This document shows positions 43,685 through 50,420 of a stretch of DNA of 50,420 nucleotides, one piece after another. Location of the stretch: NCBI RefSeq assembly GCF_963678635.1, contig NW_026971646.1, positions 1-50,420 of the forward strand. Direction: 5' to 3'. Made by a program: the position numbers and the translations under genes. The stretch comes from Symsagittifera roscoffensis (taxonomy: Eukaryota; Xenacoelomorpha; Acoela; Convolutidae). The notes under the pieces were generated by a model. It worked only from the letters and a program-made list of their open reading frames with translations, did not search any database and had not been told where the DNA came from. The stretch's first letter is position 1. Every line of letters begins with the position of its first letter.

Positions 43685-43688
43685 TTCG

Positions 43689-43706
43689 AGACTTATGGTC
43701 GCACCA
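43689..43706 (-). promoter_or_regulatory. Primer-binding site (copy D)
   Basis: The sense strand has TGGTGCGACCATAAGTCT two bases inside the LTR. It differs from B only at the far end. The next bases (CGAA, with TTCGAG on plus) look like a tRNA T loop, which suggests extended complementarity. Confidence 0.7.
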
Positions 43707-43708
43707 GA

Positions 43709-44117
43709 TGAGTTAAGTCCTTAAGGTTAACTCATAGAGTAATTTCGGATAGGGTACACCGTCTCCTCGTCACGCTATCTTATTTTCGGCCGGATAGATT
43801 CGTGCAACTTCTTAGTCTAATACCGATCCTAATCTTACTCTTATATCTACTAGTCTCAGGGTGTTTAATTAGTCTCTGCTAGGCTCAATAGATCTAGAGT
43901 ATACTGGCTTATTGCGGCAGCTAAAGTTCTTTTGGAGAGGCAACTAATTTCTAATTTAAATTCAAATCTCTCTGGTGCTGAAATTACAAGTAATTTCAGC
44001 ACTTACAAATAAGTGGGTTGTTAGTTGGATGGATTATGATTGGCTAATATTAAATATTTTACAGTGGGAATATATCTAAATTATCCAATAGTAAAATGTA
44101 GTTGAGATCAGATTCCA
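43709..44117 (-). repeat. 5' LTR of copy D
   Basis: 409 bp, TG to CA, about 14 differences from 15651-16059. Nine of these fall in the last 57 bases, where the 9-bp U3 palindrome is spoiled. It is followed by CTTC and the same flank as B. Confidence 0.9.
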
Positions 44118-44328
44118 CTTCTCTCGTTTGCGCACTTACGTTTACGTTTGCTCCGTCATCTAGCCACGTGATTCTTCTCGAAAATTCCCTGGGGTCTTTC
44201 TTTTTGACTTTTATGGGGCTTTTGAATATAGCCCTAGTTGCAACTTTTCGCTGGAATGGCATCAACCGTTGATCCAATTCTACCAGCTTACTCCCTACGC
44301 AGGATCTGAGAAGCCGTCGACTTACTCG
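44118..44328 (-). pseudogene. Copy of the older coding flank, cut by the LINE
   Basis: Corresponds to 16060-16270 with one difference seen. It includes the MPFQRKVATRA frame (44059-44277 reads into the LTR). The LINE interrupts it at ACTCG (44324-44328); the flank resumes at 48929. Confidence 0.6.
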
Positions 44329-44359
44329 GCTTATTAAATAGATACTTGAAATGTTTACC

Positions 44360-44379
44360 GGGGTAGCAATGGTTGCCCC
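44360..44379 (+). promoter_or_regulatory. 5' hairpin and minimal uORF of the LINE
   Basis: GGGGTAGC and GTTGCCCC pair across an AATG loop, 10 bases before the esterase ATG. The loop and arm also form a five-codon uORF (ATG at 44369, TAA at 44384-44386) ending two bases before the ATG at 44388. It could steer reinitiation. Confidence 0.45.
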
Positions 44380-44387
44380 GCGATAAA

Positions 44388-44975
44388 ATGTCCGACAGAA
44401 GATATCACTTGCTCAAGACATCATCTTCAAAAAATCTCCTGATTGCGGATTCTCAAGCACGCCATCTTGATTTTCCAAATTTCAATATCTTGTCCCTACC
44501 TGGGGCCCGAATTGGTGCGATCCAAAACTTCTTACCCGAGAAAGACAAATTCAACATCATCGCTCTGCTCATCGGCGGAAACGACGCCTTCAACGGAAAA
44601 GACCCCTCCAGTATACCTGCAGGCGACATTGCTGAAGAACTGTCGAAGCTAGCCGAGGGGCTGTGTGAACGAGCCAAAAAAGTTTTCGTCATCGGAATCC
44701 CTCATCGTAGTGAGAACCGAGCTCGATCTGCAAAAATAAACGAATTCCTAAAAAAGATAAAAGGAACTTGGAAGTTTAGAGGAGTGAGTGAAAAAATCCA
44801 CAGCTCATATCATTTGAAAACTGACGAAGTGCACCTCAGTGAAGAAGGTCTGAAGGGCATTAAAAGTATTCTCAAGAATAAAATCTTATACGATAAACAT
44901 TCGAACATCTGCAATACAGAAGGACATCTGGTATATTACGAGTGTCGTTTCAAGAACTGTCAGTGCCCCTATTAA
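44388..44975 (+). CDS. SGNH/GDSL-type esterase of the LINE
   Basis: The ATG at 44388 gives 195 residues, a normal size for a single SGNH hydrolase domain. All four signature blocks are present in order: Ser22 in LLIADSQARH (block I), Gly39 in LPGARIG (block II), Asn65 in IGGNDAF (block III), and Asp146/His149 in TDEVHLSEEG (block V). Such enzymes cleave ester bonds, often of lipids or acetyl groups. Esterase domains are known in ORF1 proteins of some CR1 and L2 LINEs, usually joined to the rest of ORF1, with a proposed role in membrane or particle contacts. Here the domain is its own ORF. The C-terminal tail has several Cys (YYECRFKNCQCPY). A TTG 15 bases upstream also opens the frame, but the ATG is preferred. 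Confidence 0.82.
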   Translation: MSDRRYHLLKTSSSKNLLIADSQARHLDFPNFNILSLPGARIGAIQNFLPEKDKFNIIALLIGGNDAFNGKDPSSIPAGDIAEELSKLAEGLCERAKKVFVIGIPHRSENRARSAKINEFLKKIKGTWKFRGVSEKIHSSYHLKTDEVHLSEEGLKGIKSILKNKILYDKHSNICNTEGHLVYYECRFKNCQCPY

Positions 44976-44997
44976 CGTAAGTAGAAATAGTGAACCG

Positions 44998-45093
44998 CAG
45001 GCCTCCCCTTTTCGGGAACCACCAGGTTTGTCTATTTCTTCTTTTTCCCCTGAGTGAGCCACAGGCCTCCCCTTTTCGGGAACCACCAGGTTT
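44998..45093 (+). repeat. Twin 32-bp direct repeats between the first two LINE ORFs
   Basis: 44998-45029 and 45062-45093 are identical, and a further 8 bases to their left match with two or three changes. Each can form a small TCCC/GGGA stem. They fill most of the spacer between the esterase stop and the ORF1 start. A GTAAGT at 44977 and a pyrimidine tract with TAG at 45111-45113 would, if used as splice sites, remove both. Confidence 0.85.
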
Positions 45094-45124
45094 AACTGTT
45101 TTTCTATCCATAGTATAAGCAAAA

Positions 45125-46021
45125 ATGGGCAAAAACTGCAAAACATGTAAAAGAGGCTTTGCCGGCAACGAGAAAACATACACTTGTGTCGCATGCAACG
45201 CTCAAATGCATTTGGAACCAACTTGTGTTGGGTTGTCTCTAGTGGCCATAAATGGAATAAAAGAACTAGGGCCGAATGTCATGTTGCTTTGTAATACTTG
45301 TGTGCAAAATAATGAACGAGACAACTTTATAAGATGCAAAACCCTGGCCAACATAGACGAGAAGCTCTCAAACATTGATGTAACTGAAAGCCTTAAAAGC
45401 ATGGAAAGAAGACTTACCGATTTAGTAGATCAAAAAATTGGAAATGCAATGAAAACGACATGCGATAAAGTGGAAAAAACTTATAGTGCCGTTGTAGCTG
45501 CTGAAACCACCACCCGGATAAATCAAGCTCAAACCACTCAACATGCTGCCAGATCTAACTCTGATCACAACATAAATCAAAGTTTTAGGGTACAAGGGGT
45601 CAAAGAGGACCCTGAGAAAACAAAAGGAGAAAACCTTGTCCCAACAAATGACGAAGTAAACGAAATACTAGACATAATTGGAGTGAAGCCGAAAATAATA
45701 GAACTAAAACGACTGGGAAAATTTGATCGTAATCGAATGAAGCCAAGAACACTGCTGGTAACTGTACCTAGCGAACATGAAGCACGACTAGTACTAGCAA
45801 AAAGCAGAGAAAAGCGAGAACAATTGGTCGAAAAAGAGGTCTACCTGCTACCAGCATTGACCAAAGAGAGTGCAATCAAAGAGAACGAAATCCTTAAGAA
45901 ACGAAGACAACTACTAGATGAAGGCGTTCCTCGCGAAAAGCTGAAAATAAGGAATCTAGAATTGTTCAATGATGGTGTGGAAGTAACTATTGACACTGAA
46001 GTTCAGGAACCCCAGCATTGA
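45125..46021 (+). CDS. LINE ORF1: PHD finger, coiled coil, RNA-binding-like C-terminus
   Basis: 298 residues. A C4HC3 PHD-type finger spans residues 5-59 (C5, C8, C21, C24, H29, C34, C56, C59). A coiled coil follows (about 75-115, DEKLSNIDVTESLKSMERRL). The C-terminal part (about 150-290), with FRVQGVKED, NEILDIIGVKP, ELKRLGKF, RTLLVTVPS and a basic KKRRQLLDEG, is the usual ORF1 nucleic-acid-binding module of CR1-like LINEs. It likely coats LINE RNA and trimerises by the coiled coil; the PHD finger may guide chromatin contact (inference). The stop is TGA at 46019-46021, followed by CTAG, and the next frame in phase is ORF2 without a start codon. Confidence 0.85.
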   Translation: MGKNCKTCKRGFAGNEKTYTCVACNAQMHLEPTCVGLSLVAINGIKELGPNVMLLCNTCVQNNERDNFIRCKTLANIDEKLSNIDVTESLKSMERRLTDLVDQKIGNAMKTTCDKVEKTYSAVVAAETTTRINQAQTTQHAARSNSDHNINQSFRVQGVKEDPEKTKGENLVPTNDEVNEILDIIGVKPKIIELKRLGKFDRNRMKPRTLLVTVPSEHEARLVLAKSREKREQLVEKEVYLLPALTKESAIKENEILKKRRQLLDEGVPREKLKIRNLELFNDGVEVTIDTEVQEPQH

Positions 46022-46025
46022 CTAG
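46019..46025 (+). promoter_or_regulatory. Candidate readthrough stop TGA-CTA-G between ORF1 and ORF2
   Basis: ORF1 and ORF2 are in the same reading frame, separated by this single TGA. The hexamer UGA CUA (best with a following G) is an established leaky-stop context in several viral and animal genes. ORF2 has no ATG until about codon 108, beyond essential endonuclease residues. Confidence 0.65.
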
Positions 46026-46777
46026 GATTCCTCAACATTCTGCAACTAAATACTAGAAGCCTAATCAACATAGAGAGAAGAACTAAGCTAGCAAATGCAA
46101 TTGCAGTTGGAAATTTTAATGTCATATGCTTAAGCGAAACTTGGCTTAACGAGAATATTCAATCATCAGAGCTTTTTCTAAGTGAATATAACATCTATAG
46201 ATCTGATAGAGCTATTGTGAGTGGTAAAAATTGTCACGGAGGCAGCCTAATAGCTGTCAAGAATAGTCTAATTACCGAGGACTTATCCACCAAACATGAC
46301 ATTCCTGATTCATGTGTGCTATGTAGTATAAAACTTCATCAAACTGAAATGATAATTGGCTCATTCTACAATCCGCCAAAAAACAGTAATTACAGATACA
46401 AAGTGCATGAATTTGAACAACTGATCAAAGCCATTCCTAAAAACAAACCGCTTCTCTTATGTGGGGATTTAAATTTCCCAGAAAGAAACTGGAACACCCT
46501 CACCAGTACTGACGAGGAAGAAAACCAAATACTGCAAATTTTTGAAAATGGACTCTTTAGGCAGGCGATAGATTTCCCAACATGTGTGAAGAACATACTA
46601 GACGTAGCCTTTTATCGGAATTGCTATACAAGTGCCGAACAAGATTTTAACGTTTCCAAGATTTATGACTGCTCAGATCACAATGCCATAATGTTTCTAT
46701 TGAATGCACGGTATCAGAGCCGAAACCATACTTGGAAAAATTTAGAAGTTTTGGAAATGCCGATTTTGAAGGAATAA
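46022..46777 (+). CDS. LINE ORF2 part 1: AP-type endonuclease
   Basis: Directly after the TGA the frame encodes an APE-like endonuclease: LQLNTRSL (block I Asn), ICLSETWL (catalytic Glu), GGSLIAVK, LLCGDLNFPERNW (D-x-N), and CSDHNAIMF (catalytic Asp-His). It nicks target DNA to prime reverse transcription. The frame ends at a TAA at 46775-46777, but LINE coding clearly continues in the minus-one frame from about 46738. An in-phase slippery heptamer A-AAT-TTA sits at 46738-46744. A one-base deletion in the A/T run explains the shift equally well. Confidence 0.85.
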   Translation, partial: LGFLNILQLNTRSLINIERRTKLANAIAVGNFNVICLSETWLNENIQSSELFLSEYNIYRSDRAIVSGKNCHGGSLIAVKNSLITEDLSTKHDIPDSCVLCSIKLHQTEMIIGSFYNPPKNSNYRYKVHEFEQLIKAIPKNKPLLLCGDLNFPERNWNTLTSTDEEENQILQIFENGLFRQAIDFPTCVKNILDVAFYRNCYTSAEQDFNVSKIYDCSDHNAIMFLLNARYQSRNHTWKNLEVLEMPILKE

Positions 46778-47121
46778 ACAATTTTATAAACGAGAACCCA
46801 TTTGAACCAGTATGCCACACAAACATTAACAAAATGCATGAGGAGTATACCCAATATTTGGATGAAATCATTAAGAGTTTTGTGCCTCTCAGAACAAGAC
46901 ATAGGAAATCACTTCCACCTTGGATAACAAGTAGCACTTCAAATTTGATCAAAAAGTTACAAACAAAACGGCAATCATGTATACTCAAACCGACCAACTA
47001 CAGAAGACAACAAGTTAAACTGTTTGAAAATTTAGTAACTGAATCATCGGAATTGGACAGGAAAAACTACCAAGAGGAATTGTTTAGAACACGGAACATG
47101 ATGTTATTTTTAAACACCTAA
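46738..47121 (+). CDS. LINE ORF2 part 2: endonuclease-RT linker
   Basis: The minus-one frame reads FRSFGNADFEGINNF and continues for about 125 codons, typical of the CR1 linker between endonuclease and RT (helical, basic, with a PPWIT motif where these LINEs usually have P-x-W). It ends at a TAA at 47119-47121, and RT coding continues again in the next minus-one frame. The two frames overlap only between 47088 and 47118, and U-UUA-AAC lies inside (47109-47115). The alternative is a one-base loss near 47097. Confidence 0.75.
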   Translation, partial: KFRSFGNADFEGINNFINENPFEPVCHTNINKMHEEYTQYLDEIIKSFVPLRTRHRKSLPPWITSSTSNLIKKLQTKRQSCILKPTNYRRQQVKLFENLVTESSELDRKNYQEELFRTRNMMLFLNT

Positions 47122-48857
47122 AGAACTTGAATAAACATACAAGTCTTCCTAAGTTACTCATAAAAGATGAAGTTGAAAGCACAAATCCAAACAAACAAGT
47201 CAACATGCTAAACGACTTCTTTCATTCAGTTTTTAATCCTAAAGAAAGTTTTAGTATTAGAGATATTCAATTTGAAAATCCCTTGTTAACGAATTTTGAT
47301 ATATCGAAAAAGACAGAAAGTGAGATTTTATCAACTCTGGACGTAACAAAGTCACGCGGCCCAAATGGGTTGCCACCTAGCTTTTTTCAGAAAACGAACC
47401 GCAATATATGCAAACCGATGAACAAACTTTTGAGAAACGTAAAACGCCTACGAAAAATACCTGATTCATGGAAAACAGACGCAGTTACTCCTGTTCACAA
47501 AAAAGGTGACCGAAAAATGGTGAACAACTATCGACCAGTATCGCTATTAAATATTGACAGCAAAGTCCTTGAAAAATGTATATACAAAGACCTGTACCCT
47601 TACTTTGCCTGGTATTTGACGAAACATCAACACGGTTTTACTAAAGGTAGATCAGTTTTGACAAACATGCTCTCTTTCCTGAAAGAAACATATGAAGCGC
47701 TTGACAATGACTCAAACGCAGAAATTGTAGCATTCTACACTGACTTTGCAAAAGCCTTTGATAAAGTTCCGCATTTTGATCTACTTAAGAAAGTTGCACT
47801 TATAGGAATAGGAGGCTGCATGTTAGAGGTACTCTATGACTATTTGAAAAACAGGAAACAGTTTGTACGAGTAGACAATATCAGCTCAAAAGTTTTAGAA
47901 GTCACTAGTGGTGTTCCCCAAGGATCACTTTTAGGACCACTGCTCTTTTGCATTTTTATTAACGACCTACCTGAAGTACTCAAATTCTCTGAACCATATA
48001 TTTTTGCGGATGATCTTAAACTACTTTCCATCAAAAAAACATCAATTGAAATTCAAGAAGATCTGGACAAAATTCAGCAGTGGGTAACTGAAAACAAAAT
48101 GGAATTAGCACTAGATAAATGTGCAAAAGTAAGTTTTAGGGGCGGAGACGCTAACTCTATGCTTTTTGGTGTAGTGCTTGGAACATCGATGGTTGTGAAA
48201 GATCTGGGAATTTTTGTGTCGTGCGATTTAAGTTGGAAGGTACACATTGAAACAAGATTAAAGAAGGCAAACCAAGTACTGTACCTCCTGAGAAGAAACC
48301 TATCAGCAAAGATAAATACGTTTGAAAAGTTAGGCCTGTATAAGTCACTAATACTCCCAGTGTTATTATACGGACTCTCATGTACACATATATCGAGGGG
48401 GGATCAATTTCAGTTGGAGCGATTTCAAAAGAAAGTAATCCGTTGTATCACTAGAAATAAAACGGGAGTGTACATCAACGAACTACGCTTGCTAAACATT
48501 TTACCCCTGCCCATGTTCATCCAGCTAAATAACATCTTACTTCTTGCCAGTCTTGATTCTAATGAACGAAATGAAATAGTGTTAAACAGGCGAACCACAC
48601 GGGCTAGAAATACAGAAATTTTTGAGATGCGAAAAGTGAGAACGGAAAAAGCGAGAAACGAATTTCTTTTCAGAACCAGTAGGATTGTAAATCGATTAGA
48701 ACCATATATTCATTTTGATAAACGAATCGGCCTCAAGACGAGAATTTTAAACACGATGTGGAAATTTGTAAACGAGAGATTTTCAGAAATGACAACGTGC
48801 ACGTGGCAATTATTCTGTGATTGTATCACGTGCAGAAACAAGTGGACATTGTTTTAG
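47112..48857 (+). CDS. LINE ORF2 part 3: reverse transcriptase
   Basis: About 580 codons encode a complete CR1/jockey-type RT: SRGPNGLPPSFF, DAVTPVHKKGDRKMVNNYRP, HGFTKGRSVLTNM, FYTDFAKAFDKVPH (catalytic Asp), SGVPQGSLLGPLLF, IFADDLKLLS (catalytic F-A-D-D at about 48001-48016), then the thumb and a Cys-containing end (CTWQLFCDCITC). It copies LINE RNA at the nicked target. The frame is open to its natural-looking stop with no lesion. The start of this frame has no good ATG, so it depends on the upstream parts. A formal TTG start at 47127 is not credible. Confidence 0.9.
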   Translation, partial: KHLKNLNKHTSLPKLLIKDEVESTNPNKQVNMLNDFFHSVFNPKESFSIRDIQFENPLLTNFDISKKTESEILSTLDVTKSRGPNGLPPSFFQKTNRNICKPMNKLLRNVKRLRKIPDSWKTDAVTPVHKKGDRKMVNNYRPVSLLNIDSKVLEKCIYKDLYPYFAWYLTKHQHGFTKGRSVLTNMLSFLKETYEALDNDSNAEIVAFYTDFAKAFDKVPHFDLLKKVALIGIGGCMLEVLYDYLKNRKQFVRVDNISSKVLEVTSGVPQGSLLGPLLFCIFINDLPEVLKFSEPYIFADDLKLLSIKKTSIEIQEDLDKIQQWVTENKMELALDKCAKVSFRGGDANSMLFGVVLGTSMVVKDLGIFVSCDLSWKVHIETRLKKANQVLYLLRRNLSAKINTFEKLGLYKSLILPVLLYGLSCTHISRGDQFQLERFQKKVIRCITRNKTGVYINELRLLNILPLPMFIQLNNILLLASLDSNERNEIVLNRRTTRARNTEIFEMRKVRTEKARNEFLFRTSRIVNRLEPYIHFDKRIGLKTRILNTMWKFVNERFSEMTTCTWQLFCDCITCRNKWTLF

Positions 48858-48901
48858 AGAAGACGCCGGGACCAAGAATCCCAACAGCAGTGCTGTGAAT
48901 C

Positions 48902-48923
48902 CCCAACAACAACAACAAAAACA
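48902..48923 (+). repeat. CAA-repeat 3' tail of the LINE
   Basis: Four CAA repeats followed by AAAACAA end the LINE just before the right ACTCG. CR1-type LINEs end in short tandem repeats instead of poly(A). Confidence 0.75.
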
Positions 48924-48928
48924 ACTCG

Positions 48929-48954
48929 CGGAAGAGCTAGAAAATTTCGAGAAC
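48929..48954 (-). other. Flank resumed after the LINE, ending at a duplication junction
   Basis: These 26 bases match 16271-16297 with one change (CGG for CTG), then the sequence jumps back to the middle of the LTR at TCAAATCTC (48955, equal to 15904). The jump marks an unequal exchange or repair junction with no more than a few shared bases. Confidence 0.65.
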
Positions 48955-49110
48955 TCAAATCTCTCTGGTGCTGAAATTACAAGTAATTTCAGCACTTACA
49001 AATAAGTGGGTTGTTAGTTGGATGGATTATGATTGGCTAATATTAAATATTTTACAGTGGTAAAATATCTAATTTATCCAATACTAAAATGTAATTTTGA
49101 TCAGGCTCCA
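48955..49110 (-). repeat. Partial LTR (U3 end only)
   Basis: 156 bp, identical by eye to 15904-16059, including the 13-bp palindrome. The LTR's other end and the element are missing. CTTC and the usual flank follow. Confidence 0.88.
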
Positions 49111-50377
49111 CTTCTCTCGTTTGCGCACTTACGTTTACGTTTGCTCCGTCATCTAGCCACGTGATTCTTCTCGAAAATTCCCTGGGGTCTTTCTTTTTGA
49201 CTTTTATGGGGCTTTTGAACATAGCCCTAGTTGCAACTTTTCGCTGGAATGGCATCAACCGTTGATCCAATTCTACCAGCTTACTCCCTACGCAGGATCT
49301 GAGAAGCCGTCGACTTACTCGCTGAAGAGCTAGAAAATTTCGAGAACTCCTGAAGCTCTGTCCTTTTATCAATTGAGAAGCACAATCATTGTCTGTTTCT
49401 TTGCCGCTGTTGGCATCTGCAACTCAAGCTAGGTGTTATCTCCACACTGCCCGACTCTAGTAGTTACATGATGGAAATCGTTATGGCTTTTACTATCTGA
49501 TTCCAAATACGTCTTGGTGTCTGCCTCTGTCATCAGGCACAATCTTGGTCATTTTTTTTCTATCGCAAGGTATTCGTATTCTAACAGTTGGTGAATTTCG
49601 ATTCGCTCAGCTGCGATCCAAGGCACTTGCCCACCCAGAACCGTAAATGTAAGCTTTGCTGTATGGACTAAGGGATTAATTTTCATCGTCATTTTCTGTC
49701 TTTCCGTAGGATCGGCTGGACAAAGACATACTTGCAACACGTGTTTACAATATCCTTTCTGAAGGTACTTTTAGCAGGCATCAGATGAACTGTATCGAAA
49801 ACTGTTGAGCCCCATTCTCTCTTCCTGAATGTTTTGTTTTACTTCAAACTCAAGACGTGGGATGTTTGGTTGTAATTCAGTTAAAGAAAACAAATAATCA
49901 TCAATTTGTACAGGGCCTATCGGATGACCGGAATGTATTCTGTCAAATGTCAAAGTTTATGGGTCTCCGAAAAAATACTGGCCTCCAGCAATTCAAGTTG
50001 ATGATAATTTTAATCATTAAAAATTTTTAAATCGCTCACGCGCACCTTTTCCCATTAAAAATTTTTTCTTTTGAATTTCAAAATCGGTCACGCATTCTAG
50101 CTTTCGAGTATCACTCTGACGTTCTTTTTTCACCGAGAGCATTTCGATTTATGTTTTTGCACTCTCGTCGTTACAGATCCACTTGCCATTTTAAGCTCTC
50201 AAGTTGTTCTCCCTTTTGGGTGATCTCCGGTTTTCCACATTTCTCAACTTTTCTTACGATTACTTTCTCTAGCAACCCGGAATTTGCTGAATTCACTCTT
50301 CCGCACATGCTAAGAAATTTCATCACCAAAATGTTTCCTCTAGTATCTATTCCCCCACCCTGACCTCCAGAAATCAT
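49111..50377 (-). pseudogene. Second copy of the older minus-strand coding flank
   Basis: Copy of 16060-17326 with a handful of substitutions and one 13-base indel: 50158-50170 contains bases absent at 17106. Frames at 50171-50377, 49771-49953, 49549-49740 and 49052-49372 match those on the right of B. The frame-preserving changes are too few to judge selection. Unknown identity. The copy runs to the end of the window. Confidence 0.45.
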
Positions 50378-50420
50378 TTTTGTTCCCTGAGTTGTAGAAG
50401 AATTCTAATCCTAAACTTCC

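Larger units (their letters stand above)
18870..44117 (-). mobile_element. Copy C/D: second env-type Ty3/gypsy copy, 3'-truncated, internally duplicated
   Basis: This is the same element as B, with a few percent divergence. It starts abruptly inside the P/S/T-rich region, so its 3' LTR, ORF X-Y and noncoding end are missing. In sense order (from the right) it has the 5' LTR 43709-44117, primer site 43689-43706, leader ORFs, gag, protease, RT, RNase H, integrase, a 1.1-kb spacer, and env. A 10,124-bp block from env to the end of gag is present twice in tandem (19692-29815 and 29821-39944). The 5' LTR is followed by the same host flank as B, so C/D is more likely a segmental duplicate of the B locus than an independent insertion. 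All long genes carry frameshifts or stops. Confidence 0.88.
44329..48923 (+). mobile_element. CR1/jockey-type LINE with esterase ORF, near-intact
   Basis: About 4.6 kb on the plus strand, inserted in the older flank with ACTCG on both sides (44324-44328 and 48924-48928) and ending in a CAA-repeat tail (about 48902-48923) instead of poly(A). Contents in order: 5' hairpin, SGNH esterase ORF, a 150-bp spacer with twin repeats, ORF1 with PHD finger and coiled coil, then endonuclease and reverse transcriptase in one nominal ORF2. The PHD plus esterase content and the short-repeat tail are features of the CR1 group. The codon composition is less T-rich than the neighbourhood, and few lesions are visible, so it is probably the youngest insertion here. 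Confidence 0.88.

Noticed and set aside
44998-45093. Twin repeats considered as an HDV-like ribozyme pair
   Set aside because: I could not build the nested double pseudoknot, and the position between two ORFs is not the usual 5' end.
44453-45221. Minus-strand frames across the LINE 5' part
   Set aside because: They are shadows of the esterase and spacer. The plus-strand frames have catalytic motifs and these do not.

Overview
The window looks like a repeat-dense stretch of an AT-rich invertebrate nuclear genome. A nematode is my best guess, because of the element types and the Pol-theta-like scars, but nothing here proves it. I recognise no single-copy host gene. Almost everything is retrotransposon sequence in nested and duplicated copies. 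A large, env-bearing Ty3/gypsy-type LTR retrotransposon lies on the minus strand. One CR1/jockey-type LINE lies on the plus strand.

Layout. 1-1642 is the 3' part of one LTR-element copy (A), cut off on its 5' side. 1643-2019 is an older, GC-richer open frame. 2020-16059 is a complete LTR element (B, about 14 kb, minus strand). It has two 409-bp LTRs starting TG and ending CA, a 4-bp CTTC target duplication, a tRNA-type primer site and a possible polypurine tract. Read on the minus strand it has a structured leader with small conserved ORFs, gag (capsid and CCHC knuckle), protease, RT, RNase H, integrase, the end of an env gene, and a further ORF of unknown function before the 3' LTR. 16060-17312 is the older frame continued on the other side of B. 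17313-18869 is mostly unassigned AT-rich DNA with a degenerate tandem repeat. 18870-44117 is a second copy of the same element (C/D), truncated at its 3' end. It keeps the env gene that B lost, and 10,124 bp of it are tandemly duplicated without visible differences (19692-29815 and 29821-39944). Its LTR (43709-44117) is followed by the same flank as B, so B and C/D look like segmental duplicates of one insertion. 44329-48923 is the LINE, inserted into that flank with a 5-bp ACTCG duplication. 48955-50420 is a second, nearly identical copy of 15904-17369.

Coding state. Every LTR-element copy is broken by frameshifts and stops, and the integrase catalytic Asp before NG is Asn in all copies, so none looks autonomous. 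The LINE is nearly intact. It encodes a stand-alone SGNH/GDSL-type esterase ORF with all catalytic residues, then a PHD-finger/coiled-coil ORF1. A single UGA followed by CUAG then leads straight into the endonuclease-RT frame in the same phase, and that frame has no AUG for over 100 codons. UGA-CUAG is a known leaky-stop context, so the LINE may make its EN-RT protein as a readthrough fusion. Two later minus-one frame changes in ORF2 each contain an in-phase canonical slippery heptamer, though two plain one-base indels explain them equally well.

The LTR element also carries scars of error-prone repair: a 290-nt patch built from nearby pieces with snap-back hairpins, a 73-nt templated insertion, and a filler at the tandem-duplication junction. 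Homologies are from recall of family motifs. No database search or alignment was run, and mismatch counts are by eye.
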